This document shows, piece after piece, positions 9,897-16,832 of a DNA stretch of 39,752 bases. Both the position numbers and the translations under genes were made by a program. How positions within the stretch are numbered: position 1 is the stretch's first letter; every line of letters starts with the position of its first letter. Source of the stretch: Candidatus Gastranaerophilales bacterium (GTDB lineage: Bacteria > Cyanobacteriota > Vampirovibrionia > Gastranaerophilales > Gastranaerophilaceae); assembly GCA_944323945.1 (NCBI GenBank), contig CALUUL010000014.1, positions 1 to 39,752 of the forward strand. The letters are read 5' to 3'. Below the pieces are notes generated by a model. It was not told where the DNA came from. It was given only the letters and a program-made list of their open reading frames with translations, and did no database searches.

Positions 9897-9918
9897 TAAA
9901 ATATTAATGAAAAATTAA

Positions 9919-10635
9919 TTATTTAAATAACCAATCAATACAAACATTTATAAATTTATCTTTAGCTTGTATAAATAAATCCTCAGCATGACAACAATTT
10001 TCAAATAATACATATTTCTTTTGACATATTGCATTATTATATAAAGTTTCTGTATGCCAAGAACATACTGTTGGATCTTTTTCCCCAGCAATAAACAATG
10101 TTGGACATTTTACTTCTTCGATAATATCTATTGGATTTATTTTTTTTCTGCTTATTAAACTAGGGCGTATTGATAACCACCTTTTTAGCTCACACTTCTG
10201 CATTGTAGGAATCCAAGCTTCCTTTTTCCAAATTCTATTTTCAATCTTTCTAAAACTAGTTGGGGCACTAATAGCAATTATTTTATCTATACATTCAAAT
10301 TTGGAACCTGCAATTAAAACTAATGCACCACCAAGCGAAAATCCCATTAAATATATTTTCTTATATCTTTGTCTTGCATATTCTATAACAACAGAAATAT
10401 CCTCTACTTCTTTACTTGTAAAAGTATAAAATCCTTTGCTTCTGCCATGACCTCGAAAATCCATTGTTAAAATATCTGATTGGTTATTAAAAATTTTACT
10501 CATTTCTAGAAAAAACTTACTATCTTTGGTCATAAACCAACCTGGAGCAACAATAATAACACTATCAAAACCTTTATTATAATGATTTACTGCAATATCA
10601 ATTCCATCACTCGTTTTTAATTTTATTTCTTTCAT
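9919..10635 (-). CDS. Alpha/beta hydrolase
   Basis: This cytosolic protein of 238 residues has the alpha/beta hydrolase fold. The oxyanion region is VAPGWF, the DFRGHGRS strand-loop is typical, and the nucleophile elbow GFSLGG lies near residue 98. The acid is probably the Asp in AGEKDPT, and the His in CCHAEDLF completes the triad. The substrate may be an ester or acyl compound, but no specificity marker is seen. AGGA lies upstream of the ATG. The gene is monocistronic as far as can be seen, with the groES promoter region downstream. Confidence 0.88.
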   Translation of the reverse strand: MKEIKLKTSDGIDIAVNHYNKGFDSVIIVAPGWFMTKDSKFFLEMSKIFNNQSDILTMDFRGHGRSKGFYTFTSKEVEDISVVIEYARQRYKKIYLMGFSLGGALVLIAGSKFECIDKIIAISAPTSFRKIENRIWKKEAWIPTMQKCELKRWLSIRPSLISRKKINPIDIIEEVKCPTLFIAGEKDPTVCSWHTETLYNNAICQKKYVLFENCCHAEDLFIQAKDKFINVCIDWLFK

Positions 10636-10706
10636 TGTTTTTTCCTAAATATTCATTAATCAATTATCATAAACAAAAAATTCATATATTTCACTATCTT
10701 TTTATA

Positions 10707-10719
10707 GTCTTAAAAAGAC
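10707..10719. promoter_or_regulatory. Short palindrome in 193-base intergenic region
   Basis: GTCTT-AAA-AAGAC is a perfect inverted repeat upstream of both the hydrolase (minus) and the 51-aa gene (plus). It could be an operator, but the loop is too short for a good hairpin. The remainder of 10636-10828 is AT-rich with nothing recognisable except a 14-codon frame at 10788-10832. Confidence 0.25.
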
Positions 10720-10828
10720 ACTCTTTTATTACATAAATTATTACAAAATTTAACATTTTAAACAAAAAATTAAAGTAAATAAAAAAAATGTCGAATAAAA
10801 AACTATCAGAGAAAATTAGGGAAACACA

Positions 10829-10984
10829 ATGAAAAACAAAATAATTATACCAACAAGTAATATTTCAGAAGGAGTTGAATTCTTTTTAAGAGGAGCCAAA
10901 AAACGTCGTTCAATGGCAATTGCAAGCATTAGACAACTAAACACAGATATTGGAACAAACTTAAGGCTTATTTCTGTCAAATAG
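10829..10984 (+). CDS. Unrecognised 51-residue basic protein
   Basis: The small frame begins ATG at 10829 with AGGGA at 10818-10822 as a ribosome-binding site. It ends at TAG 10984, just before a strong terminator. The protein has an amphipathic middle (EGVEFFLRGAKKRRSMAIAS) and no transmembrane segment or metal motif, with clustered Lys/Arg at about residues 20-24. I do not recognise a family. A 14-residue frame starting at ATG 10788 ends in a TGA that overlaps this ATG as ATGA, which would allow translational coupling. The placement of ribosome site and terminator supports a real gene. The opposite-strand frame here starts inside the terminator and is not favoured. Confidence 0.6.
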   Translation: MKNKIIIPTSNISEGVEFFLRGAKKRRSMAIASIRQLNTDIGTNLRLISVK

Positions 10985-10998
10985 TTTGTGAGAGATTT

Positions 10999-11025
10999 AA
11001 AGACCGTCATAATATGACGGTCTTT
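10999..11025. terminator. Strong terminator hairpin between convergent genes
   Basis: A 12-bp perfect stem, AAAGACCGTCAT (10999-11010) with ATGACGGTCTTT (11014-11025), has a three-base loop. The plus strand continues TTTC-like after the stem. It lies 15 bases after the 51-aa gene and 9 bases beyond the stop of the ftsB-like gene, so it probably serves both. Confidence 0.85.
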
Positions 11026-11034
11026 TCGTATTTA

Positions 11035-11409
11035 TTAATTCTTAACTTTTATATTTTCTTCAGAATCATTTTCTACTTTTGGTTTATTTATAATTAAAAG
11101 TATTTCATTTTCGCCAGCCATCTTTAAATTATTTCTTGCTATTGATTCAAGCGTGGTTTCAGAATTAAAATTTTCTATTTCCGATTTTAATTGTTTATTT
11201 TTATCTAATTCTTCATTTCTTTTTTCCTCTAAACCACGAATTTTAGATGCAAAATTTATATTTTTATTTATATTATTTATAGCACTTACAGCTAACTCTA
11301 TAATACAAATAATTAAAACAAATGTAAGAAGAGAATAATGGATTCTTTTTTTATCATTTTGTTTCGCATAGTTTTTATTATTGCTAACTTTTATTTGATA
11401 ATCTGACAT
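11035..11409 (-). CDS. FtsB/DivIC-family septum formation initiator
   Basis: The protein has 124 residues with the classic layout: a short cytosolic N-terminus, one transmembrane helix (residues about 27-45), a coiled coil rich in Glu, Lys and Asn (about 50-85), and the conserved end SIARNNLKMAGENEILLII. FtsB/DivIC bridges FtsL and FtsQ/DivIB in the divisome and helps activate septal peptidoglycan synthesis. The tail after residue 110 is longer than usual, acidic then basic. No Shine-Dalgarno precedes the ATG, and a TATAAT ends only six bases upstream, so the mRNA may be leaderless. It converges on the 51-aa gene across a shared terminator. Confidence 0.85.
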   Translation of the reverse strand: MSDYQIKVSNNKNYAKQNDKKRIHYSLLTFVLIICIIELAVSAINNINKNINFASKIRGLEEKRNEELDKNKQLKSEIENFNSETTLESIARNNLKMAGENEILLIINKPKVENDSEENIKVKN

Positions 11410-11415
11410 ACTGAA

Positions 11416-11444
11416 ATTATACTCTATAAAATTAACTTATACAA
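11416..11444 (-). promoter_or_regulatory. Candidate ftsB-like promoter giving a leaderless mRNA
   Basis: On minus, TTGTAT (11444-11439) and a perfect TATAAT (11421-11416) are separated by 17 bases. Transcription starting about seven bases downstream would begin at or next to the ATG at 11409. Confidence 0.5.
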
Positions 11445-11470
11445 TTTATTGATATAAATAATTTATTAAT

Positions 11471-11500
11471 TTGTTAAATATAGCAAATATATTGTATAAT
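11471..11500 (+). promoter_or_regulatory. Candidate yajQ promoter
   Basis: TTGTTA (11471-11476) is followed after 18 bases by a perfect TATAAT (11495-11500). It would give a leader of about 20 bases containing the AAGGAG at 11518-11523. Confidence 0.55.
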
Positions 11501-11529
11501 TTTTTATGATACAAAAAAAGGAGTTTTAT

Positions 11530-12030
11530 ATGGCAAAAGATTGCAGTTTTGATATTGTTTCAGAATTTGATAAACAAGAACTGGTAAATGCAGTTGATCA
11601 GGTAAAAAGAGAATTAACTACAAGATTTGATTTAAAAGGTTCAAATTCTGATGTGATTTTAGATGCCGATAAATCTATAACTATTACGACTAATGACGAA
11701 ATGAAACTAAAAAATATACTTGATATACTTCAATCTAAAATGATAAAAAGAGGACTAAGCATAAAAATTTTAGATGCTCAGCAAATTGAAAATGCACTTG
11801 GAGGAAATGTAAGACAAGTTTTTAATTTAAAAAAAGGATTAACTCAAGAACTTGCTAAAAAAATTGTAGCAGATATCAAAAATACAAAACTTAAAGTCCA
11901 AGCATCTATCCAAGGAGAACAAGTAAGAGTTTCAGGTAAAGATAAAGATGATCTACAAGCTGTAATTAAGATGCTTCGAGAAAAAGAAGATAATTACGAA
12001 ATTCCTCTTCAATTTCAAAATTATAGATAA
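11530..12030 (+). CDS. yajQ: YajQ/UPF0234 family nucleotide-binding protein
   Basis: The protein has 166 residues, as usual for YajQ. It opens with the family hallmark SFDIVSEFDKQEL and has RFDLKGSNSDV, GLSIKILDAQ and a C-terminal QVRVSGKDKDDLQ segment before the terminal FQNYR. Members have two ferredoxin-like halves and bind nucleotides, with cyclic di-GMP reported for some proteobacterial homologues. The role here is not known. A frame start at 11506 exists, but AAGGAG lies six bases before the ATG at 11530, which is chosen. A leader promoter is visible directly upstream. Confidence 0.95.
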   Translation: MAKDCSFDIVSEFDKQELVNAVDQVKRELTTRFDLKGSNSDVILDADKSITITTNDEMKLKNILDILQSKMIKRGLSIKILDAQQIENALGGNVRQVFNLKKGLTQELAKKIVADIKNTKLKVQASIQGEQVRVSGKDKDDLQAVIKMLREKEDNYEIPLQFQNYR

Positions 12031-12084
12031 TGAACTTTTTGGGGAATTATACAGTTATAAAGTATAGTAACTCAGGAAGACAAA

Positions 12085-12582
12085 ATGAAAAATAATTTTA
12101 TTAAATATATTATTGGTTGCTTGTTTTTTATTAACTCTGCAAATTTGTGTTTGGCAGAGATGAGAGTTCAAGAATATAATGTTAGTGTTGGTTATCCTTC
12201 AACAGAACAAACAGAATCAGAGAACAATCAAGACTTATCAAAAACAGAAGTTAAAACAAATGAAAATACAAAACAAGCAAATAATATTAAATCAAATAAT
12301 ACAAAGAAAATTATATATACACCATACTCATATAATAATAATGGAAGTACTATTATATATAAAATAGGACCATATCCTGCAAGAGGATATTATGGAATTA
12401 CAAGAAGTTATTATATGCCTGGAGGATACAACTATAAAGGTTTTTCTTACAATTACGGAATAAATAAAAAACCAATATACATTAAAGTACCGGTTGGACC
12501 ATTCCCCCCAAATGGAGGACAAAAACCACCACCTCCACAACAAAACAAGCCGAACCATAATCCAGGAAAACATCACAACTAA
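12085..12582 (+). CDS. Secreted low-complexity Asn/Tyr/Gly/Pro-rich protein
   Basis: The protein has 165 residues. Residues 1-24 form a signal peptide (MKNNF, hydrophobic core, ending NLCLAEM with cleavage likely after LA). The mature part has a Ser/Thr/Asn/Gln-rich linker (about 35-75). A Tyr/Gly-rich region (about 78-135) follows, with a PYPARGYYGITRSYY segment, and a Pro/Asn/His-rich tail. No Cys remains after the signal region and no enzyme motif is visible. It may be a cell-surface or matrix protein. AGGAAG precedes the ATG. It ends before a bidirectional terminator shared with rpsG. I do not recognise a family. Confidence 0.7.
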   Translation: MKNNFIKYIIGCLFFINSANLCLAEMRVQEYNVSVGYPSTEQTESENNQDLSKTEVKTNENTKQANNIKSNNTKKIIYTPYSYNNNGSTIIYKIGPYPARGYYGITRSYYMPGGYNYKGFSYNYGINKKPIYIKVPVGPFPPNGGQKPPPPQQNKPNHNPGKHHN

Positions 12583-12601
12583 AATTTCAAAAAATTCAAC
12601 A

Positions 12602-12633
12602 AAAAAGGAGACCTCTTACGAAGTCTCCTTTTT
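12602..12633. terminator. Bidirectional terminator between secreted-protein gene and rpsG
   Basis: AAAAAGGAGAC (12602-12612) pairs with GTCTCCTTTTT (12623-12633), giving an 11-bp stem, and both strands end in a T run. It closes the plus gene and the minus rpsL-rpsG operon. Confidence 0.85.
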
Positions 12634-12646
12634 ATCTGGTTAAATA

Positions 12647-13117
12647 TTAATATCTATAGTGAGCAAATGCTTTGTTAGCTTCAGCCATTTTGTGAGTATC
12701 TTCACGTTTTTTACAAGCTGCACCAACACCATTTGAAGCATCCATCAATTCGTTGGTTAATTTTTCAACCATAGATTTTCCACTACGTTTTTTTGCAGAT
12801 TCAATAATCCAAGTTGAACCTAATACCATACCTCTATCAGCTTTTACTTCTAATGGAACTTGATATGTAGAACCACCAATTCTTCTAGCTTTAACTTCCA
12901 ACAAAGGAGTTGCATTTGTTAATGCCTTTTTAAATACTTCTAAAGGTTCATCTTTTGTTTTAGTTTTTATATTTTCTAATGTTGAATAAAAAATTCTTTC
13001 TGCTACTGATTTTTTACCACGTCTCATTAATCTGTTAATAAAACTAGCGATATCAACGCTATTATATACAGCATCAGGAGCAGGTATTCTTCTTGCAGGT
13101 TTACTACGTCTTGACAT
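12647..13117 (-). CDS. rpsG: 30S ribosomal protein S7
   Basis: The protein has 156 residues, the normal S7 length. It begins MSRRSKPARRI, has INRLMRRGKKSVAERI, the RNA-binding segment EVKARRIGGSTYQVP, and ends in the usual KMAEANKAFAHYRY. S7 nucleates assembly of the 30S head by binding the 3' domain of 16S rRNA. The gene follows rpsL by 15 bases with AAAGGTG as ribosome-binding site. A terminator follows directly, so fusA and tuf, the usual downstream genes of the str operon, are absent from this transcript. Confidence 0.99.
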   Translation of the reverse strand: MSRRSKPARRIPAPDAVYNSVDIASFINRLMRRGKKSVAERIFYSTLENIKTKTKDEPLEVFKKALTNATPLLEVKARRIGGSTYQVPLEVKADRGMVLGSTWIIESAKKRSGKSMVEKLTNELMDASNGVGAACKKREDTHKMAEANKAFAHYRY

Positions 13118-13132
13118 TATAAATCACCTTTC

Positions 13133-13510
13133 CTATTTTTTCTTAGCTCTTTTAGCGCCGTACTTAGATCTTGATTTCATTCTATTTGCAACGCCTGCTG
13201 TATCTAATGTACCTCTAACAATGTGATATCTTACACCAGGTAAATCTTTTACCCTTCCGCCTCTGATTAATACAACAGAGTGTTCTTGTAAATTGTGTCC
13301 GATACCAGGAATATATGAAGTAACTTCAAATCCGTTTGTTAATCTTACCCTTGCTACTTTTCTTAGTGCAGAATTTGGTTTTTTAGGAGTTGTAGTATAA
13401 ACTCTTGTACAAACACCTCTTCTTTGAGGGCAATTTGTTAACGCCGGTGATTTAGTCTTATCAGTTGTTCTTTTACGTTCTTTACGTACTAACTGTGCTA
13501 TTGTTGGCAT
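13133..13510 (-). CDS. rpsL: 30S ribosomal protein S12
   Basis: The protein has 125 residues and starts at [13 protein letters not shown]. The ATG at 13510 is chosen because AGGAG precedes it at the normal distance; an in-frame earlier start at 13531 has no support. The decoding-centre loop [14 protein letters not shown] and the [13 protein letters not shown] loop are intact, including the lysines where streptomycin-resistance changes usually fall. S12 controls decoding accuracy at the A site. It is the first gene of a two-gene operon with rpsG, downstream of a strong promoter. Confidence 0.99.
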   Translation of the reverse strand: MPTIAQLVRKERKRTTDKTKSPALTNCPQRRGVCTRVYTTTPKKPNSALRKVARVRLTNGFEVTSYIPGIGHNLQEHSVVLIRGGRVKDLPGVRYHIVRGTLDTAGVANRMKSRSKYGAKRAKKK

Positions 13511-13589
13511 GTTTTCTCCTTGTTTATTCATTATTTAAAGTGATTAATTTTCAGCACAAACTTAACCACTCATTTTACCTTCTGATATA

Positions 13590-13618
13590 TTGATACTACA
13601 AGCAAAAACCAATGTCAA
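13590..13618 (-). promoter_or_regulatory. rpsL-rpsG promoter
   Basis: On minus, a perfect TTGACA (13618-13613) is followed after exactly 17 bases by TATCAA (13595-13590). It lies about 80 bases upstream of rpsL in an intergenic region and is the best match to a housekeeping promoter in the window. Confidence 0.6.
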
Positions 13619-13665
13619 CAATATAGATTACAATATCTAAAAATAATTTAATATTATATTTTATA

Positions 13666-14028
13666 TTAATCTTTCTTTTTTAAAGCATTTTCAAGCGCAA
13701 TTTCAAGAGTTGCAATTTTTCTTTGCAATGCTTCTTTATCATCTGTATCAATTTCATTCTGTTGAGATAATTTTTCATTCTTTCTTGCATAAAACTCTAT
13801 CTGATCTTTATATCTTTGTCCTAAAACAAAAGAATATACAAAACCTGAAAAAATTCCAAATATATAAAAAACGATTATTACAAAGAATGTATTCAATATA
13901 ACAATTTCACCATCGAGCGAAATGCTAAACTGCACTGTTGTATTCATTTTATAGTTTATATATGCAAAAAACAGAATAATACAAAATAATAGTGACTCAA
14001 TTAAAGATAAAAATATTCTTTTTTTCAT
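13666..14028 (-). CDS. Small two-helix membrane protein, LapA-like
   Basis: The protein has 120 residues: two transmembrane helices (about 5-25 and 43-68) separated by a short FSISLDGEIVIL loop, then a cytosolic coiled coil to the end. This layout matches LapA/YciS (DUF1049) proteins, which in E. coli take part in control of lipopolysaccharide synthesis. The sequence match is loose. The start overlaps the stop of the pseudouridine synthase by four bases (ATGA). It is the last gene of a five-gene operon, upstream of the rpsL promoter region. Confidence 0.7.
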   Translation of the reverse strand: MKKRIFLSLIESLLFCIILFFAYINYKMNTTVQFSISLDGEIVILNTFFVIIVFYIFGIFSGFVYSFVLGQRYKDQIEFYARKNEKLSQQNEIDTDDKEALQRKIATLEIALENALKKKD

Positions 14029-14951
14029 TTTTGATTACTCCTCAAATATTTCAAGACCTTATCTATGTCATTATCTGGTTTTATTTCAAGATTAATTATA
14101 TCATTATTATCCAAAGTCGCAACCTGAAGACTATATGATTGCAATGCTTGCTGTGTTGTTTTTACTTTAAATGGAATTTTATTATATAATGAATCATTTA
14201 TAATTGGATGACCTATATATGACATATGAACTCTTATTTGGTGTGTTCGTCCTGTTTTCAATTCTAATTCAATATACGAAAAACCTTTAAATTGCTCTAA
14301 TACCTTATAATAAGTTATAGCCTGCTTACCACCGTCAAAAACACCCATTTTTTCAGGTTTATATGGATTTCTTGATATAGGTGCATCAACAATTCCTGAA
14401 GTTTCTTCAAAATTCCCATGCACTATAGCCAAATATTTTCTTTTTGCGGATTTAGTTTTTATTTGATCAGCTAAATATTCATGAGCTTTATTATTTTTTG
14501 CTATCATAATCAGTCCCGATGTATTTCTATCAAGTCTATGAACAATCCCAGGACGCATTACACCATTAACATCAGATAAACCTTCATAACCATATTTATA
14601 TAAAATAGCGTTTACAAGAGTTCCTGTTGTTTCTTTAACTGTAGGATGTGTAATCATATTTTTAGGTTTATTTATAACAGCTATATCATTGTCTTCATAT
14701 ACAATTTCTATTGGAATATTTTCAGGATTAATAATAACATTAAATTCATCACTCAATTCTACTGAAATTTCATCATCATTTTTTACCAAATATGATGACT
14801 TTACAACTTTAGAATTAACATATACCTGTTTTTTCTTTATCAAATTTTGTATTTGAGACCTGGAAAAAAATTCTTCTTGATTTGACAAAAAAGAATCCAA
14901 CCTTAAAGGTTCACTTAAAGATTGGACTTGAAATACATATTTTTTTATCAT
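14025..14951 (-). CDS. RluA-family 23S rRNA pseudouridine synthase
   Basis: The protein has 308 residues. An N-terminal S4 RNA-binding domain (about 14-70, SRSQIQNLIKKKQVYVNSK) precedes the catalytic domain with the RluA/RluD signature HRLDRNTSGLIMIAKN, in which the Asp is the catalytic residue. GRTHQIRVHMSYIGHPI is the second conserved segment. The domain order and length match RluD, which modifies helix 69 of 23S rRNA, but RluC-type specificity cannot be excluded. It follows lspA by nine bases, the same neighbour order as in many bacteria. Confidence 0.93.
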   Translation of the reverse strand: MIKKYVFQVQSLSEPLRLDSFLSNQEEFFSRSQIQNLIKKKQVYVNSKVVKSSYLVKNDDEISVELSDEFNVIINPENIPIEIVYEDNDIAVINKPKNMITHPTVKETTGTLVNAILYKYGYEGLSDVNGVMRPGIVHRLDRNTSGLIMIAKNNKAHEYLADQIKTKSAKRKYLAIVHGNFEETSGIVDAPISRNPYKPEKMGVFDGGKQAITYYKVLEQFKGFSYIELELKTGRTHQIRVHMSYIGHPIINDSLYNKIPFKVKTTQQALQSYSLQVATLDNNDIINLEIKPDNDIDKVLKYLRSNQK

Positions 14952-14960
14952 TATAAAAAC

Positions 14961-15455
14961 CTAATTTTTAGTAAATAGAGAAATTATTAGTCCTAACGCA
15001 CCAAAAACAATCATTATATCCGGTACATTAAATACTGGAAAGTTTGGCATAAAATTACAATGAACATAATCTATAACAAAACCTTGATCAATTCTTTCTA
15101 ACATATTCATTGTAATACCAGCACTGAGAGCAGCCATTGCTGAAATCGCTGTTTGATTAATTTTTCCGGAAGCAATTAATACAATGAAAGTAATTAATGC
15201 AACTACTAGAAATGACGCCATTACAATCATTTCGGGCTGATTTGAAAATAGATTAAAAGCTGCTCCTGTATTATGGACTTCATATAATGTCAAATATCCA
15301 TTTCCAACTTGTTGAGTAGGAGATGCTTCTAAAGCCATCATTACAACTTTTTTCACACCAAACGCAACTACAGAAAATACAATCCACAACAGAAAATATT
15401 TTATTATTGCAAACAAATCAAATACAGATCCTTTATTTCTTTGTTGTTTGGACAT
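14961..15455 (-). CDS. lspA: Lipoprotein signal peptidase (signal peptidase II), divergent
   Basis: The protein has 164 residues and four membrane helices. The HNTGAAFNLF motif (61-70) and the two aspartates of the catalytic dyad are present: Asp129 in FVIDY and Asp146 in FNVPDIM. The usual GNLIDR motif is altered to MNMLER, with Glu120 in place of the conserved but non-dyad Asp. It removes signal peptides from diacylglyceryl-modified prolipoproteins. AAGGAGG at 15462-15468 fixes the start at 15455 rather than the upstream in-frame codon. The start lies inside the end of the preceding exported-protein gene (23-base overlap), so the two are coupled. Confidence 0.9.
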   Translation of the reverse strand: MSKQQRNKGSVFDLFAIIKYFLLWIVFSVVAFGVKKVVMMALEASPTQQVGNGYLTLYEVHNTGAAFNLFSNQPEMIVMASFLVVALITFIVLIASGKINQTAISAMAALSAGITMNMLERIDQGFVIDYVHCNFMPNFPVFNVPDIMIVFGALGLIISLFTKN

Positions 15456-16419
15456 TTTCAGCCTCCTTATCAAATTTTACATTACTATTAACTGAAAGAA
15501 CATTAACTCTACTCATAATAAAAGCCATTCCTGTCATATCTATTGCTACAGAAGGCGGTTCAATTTTTGCCCTTGTTATTGCTAATGAAATCGTAGCATA
15601 TTCATTATTTTTATCTTTATTTGCATGTAGAATCCTTGATAATGTTTCTGACTTAACTGTTCTAAAAACATCTTTTGATTGAACTTGAGGATATACTATA
15701 GGTTCATTTACAATTGATCCAACAACAAATACACCTGCAGGAGTTTGAGCTTTCATTGAAACTTCATATTCAGAACCTTCTGGAACTGTTTTGGGGGCAG
15801 ATACATCTACAATGATATTTTTTGCCTCACCATACTTTAATTCCACTTTTTCAGAATTTATCTCACTTGCCATTATTTTCCATTTATTACCTTCTTTTTT
15901 GAGATAATCAGTATAATATATTTCAGATAAAATGGAACCCGTATCTTTCAATCTTTCAACTTCTTTTATTGTTTCACCTTTTGCTATTTCATAAGCTTTA
16001 ACTACGGCATAATTTCCGGAAACTTTAATACTTTCGATTTCAGTAAAATAAGAAACATCTTTATATGCACCTGATGCCATTTCCATCATTTTAAATATAG
16101 TTTCTTTATTAAATCCGTCATTATTTATATAATCATCAGTATATAGTTCTTTCAATTTTTCAATATTATTCTTTGAGGAATACTTATTATACTTTTTAAA
16201 GAAACTATTTATTTGGGCTTCAGGAGAACGTTTAAATTTATCTCTTAGACTGATTTTTTTTATTATATCAAACTCTTCACTTTCATCATCTATAGAATCA
16301 ACAGTAACAGCTATATTTGCATCTTTTTGAGGTATTGCGGTTACTGCATATACTTGATTACAGGAAAATAATATAAAACCCAAAATAAAAAATATAAATA
16401 CAAGATTTTTTTTATTCAT
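15433..16419 (-). CDS. Exported protein with NTF2-like domain, possible lipoprotein
   Basis: The protein has 328 residues. The N-terminus is a signal sequence with core FIFFILGFILF. LFSC at the end is a possible lipobox (Cys about 20), but cleavage after VYA by signal peptidase I is an alternative. Residues about 65-185 look like an NTF2/SnoaL-type cone fold: FFKKYNKYSSKNNIEKLKEL, a YTDDYI segment, and the closing KKEGNKWKIMASEI. Residues about 200-310 form a beta-rich C-terminal domain of unknown type. It sits directly before lspA with overlapping frames. The cellular role is unknown, but an envelope location is well supported. Confidence 0.75.
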   Translation of the reverse strand: MNKKNLVFIFFILGFILFSCNQVYAVTAIPQKDANIAVTVDSIDDESEEFDIIKKISLRDKFKRSPEAQINSFFKKYNKYSSKNNIEKLKELYTDDYINNDGFNKETIFKMMEMASGAYKDVSYFTEIESIKVSGNYAVVKAYEIAKGETIKEVERLKDTGSILSEIYYTDYLKKEGNKWKIMASEINSEKVELKYGEAKNIIVDVSAPKTVPEGSEYEVSMKAQTPAGVFVVGSIVNEPIVYPQVQSKDVFRTVKSETLSRILHANKDKNNEYATISLAITRAKIEPPSVAIDMTGMAFIMSRVNVLSVNSNVKFDKEAENVQTTKK

Positions 16420-16421
16420 TT

Positions 16422-16724
16422 TTATTTTTGCTCCTCTCTGTTTCTATACATCAAACAGAATGCAAAATCAGTACCTACTAATAATAAGTTTATAATATAT
16501 AACCAAAAAACAATATCCACAGAATTAAGTATTTTATTGATAATTCCACAAATATATCCCAATATAATCAAGGTTAAAAACAAACGGCTCTTACCTTTTA
16601 CATTTTTTGACTTATATGTTTTCATTACAGCAAAAGGCCAACTTGCACCAAAACATATTAGCATGCCTGCCTCAAAAAAGCTCATTGACTTAAACTGAAA
16701 ACTCTGAATTAAAAAATCTAACAT
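16422..16724 (-). CDS. PQ-loop-like small membrane protein
   Basis: The protein has 100 residues and three membrane helices. The segment GASWPFAVMKTYKSKNVKGKS matches the PQ-loop/SemiSWEET pattern of a helix, a W/P-containing turn and a (K/R)SK-x-x-GKS loop. Such half-transporters dimerise; substrates vary and cannot be predicted here. The start at 16724 is chosen over 16739 because a GAGG is placed nine bases before it. It is the first gene of a tight minus operon, ending two bases before the exported NTF2-like gene. Confidence 0.7.
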   Translation of the reverse strand: MLDFLIQSFQFKSMSFFEAGMLICFGASWPFAVMKTYKSKNVKGKSRLFLTLIILGYICGIINKILNSVDIVFWLYIINLLLVGTDFAFCLMYRNREEQK

Positions 16725-16832
16725 ATTAAAAGCCCTCACCAGTGTACATTCACAATAATTGTAGCATAAAACAGCATTTTAATTACATATGTTTTTGATA
16801 GAATATAAACATTGACGAATTAAAGGTGAAAA

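Noticed and set aside
9824..9918. CIRCE/HrcA control of groES
   Set aside because: No TTAGCACTC-N9-GAGTGCTAA or near match is seen in the upstream region.
10816..11010. Minus-strand 64-codon frame opposite the 51-residue gene
   Set aside because: Its start lies inside the terminator hairpin and it has no ribosome site; the plus frame has both a ribosome site and a following terminator.
12328..12576. Minus-strand 82-codon frame inside the secreted-protein gene
   Set aside because: It is antisense to a gene with a signal peptide, ribosome site and terminator; its translation is low-complexity with no supporting signal.
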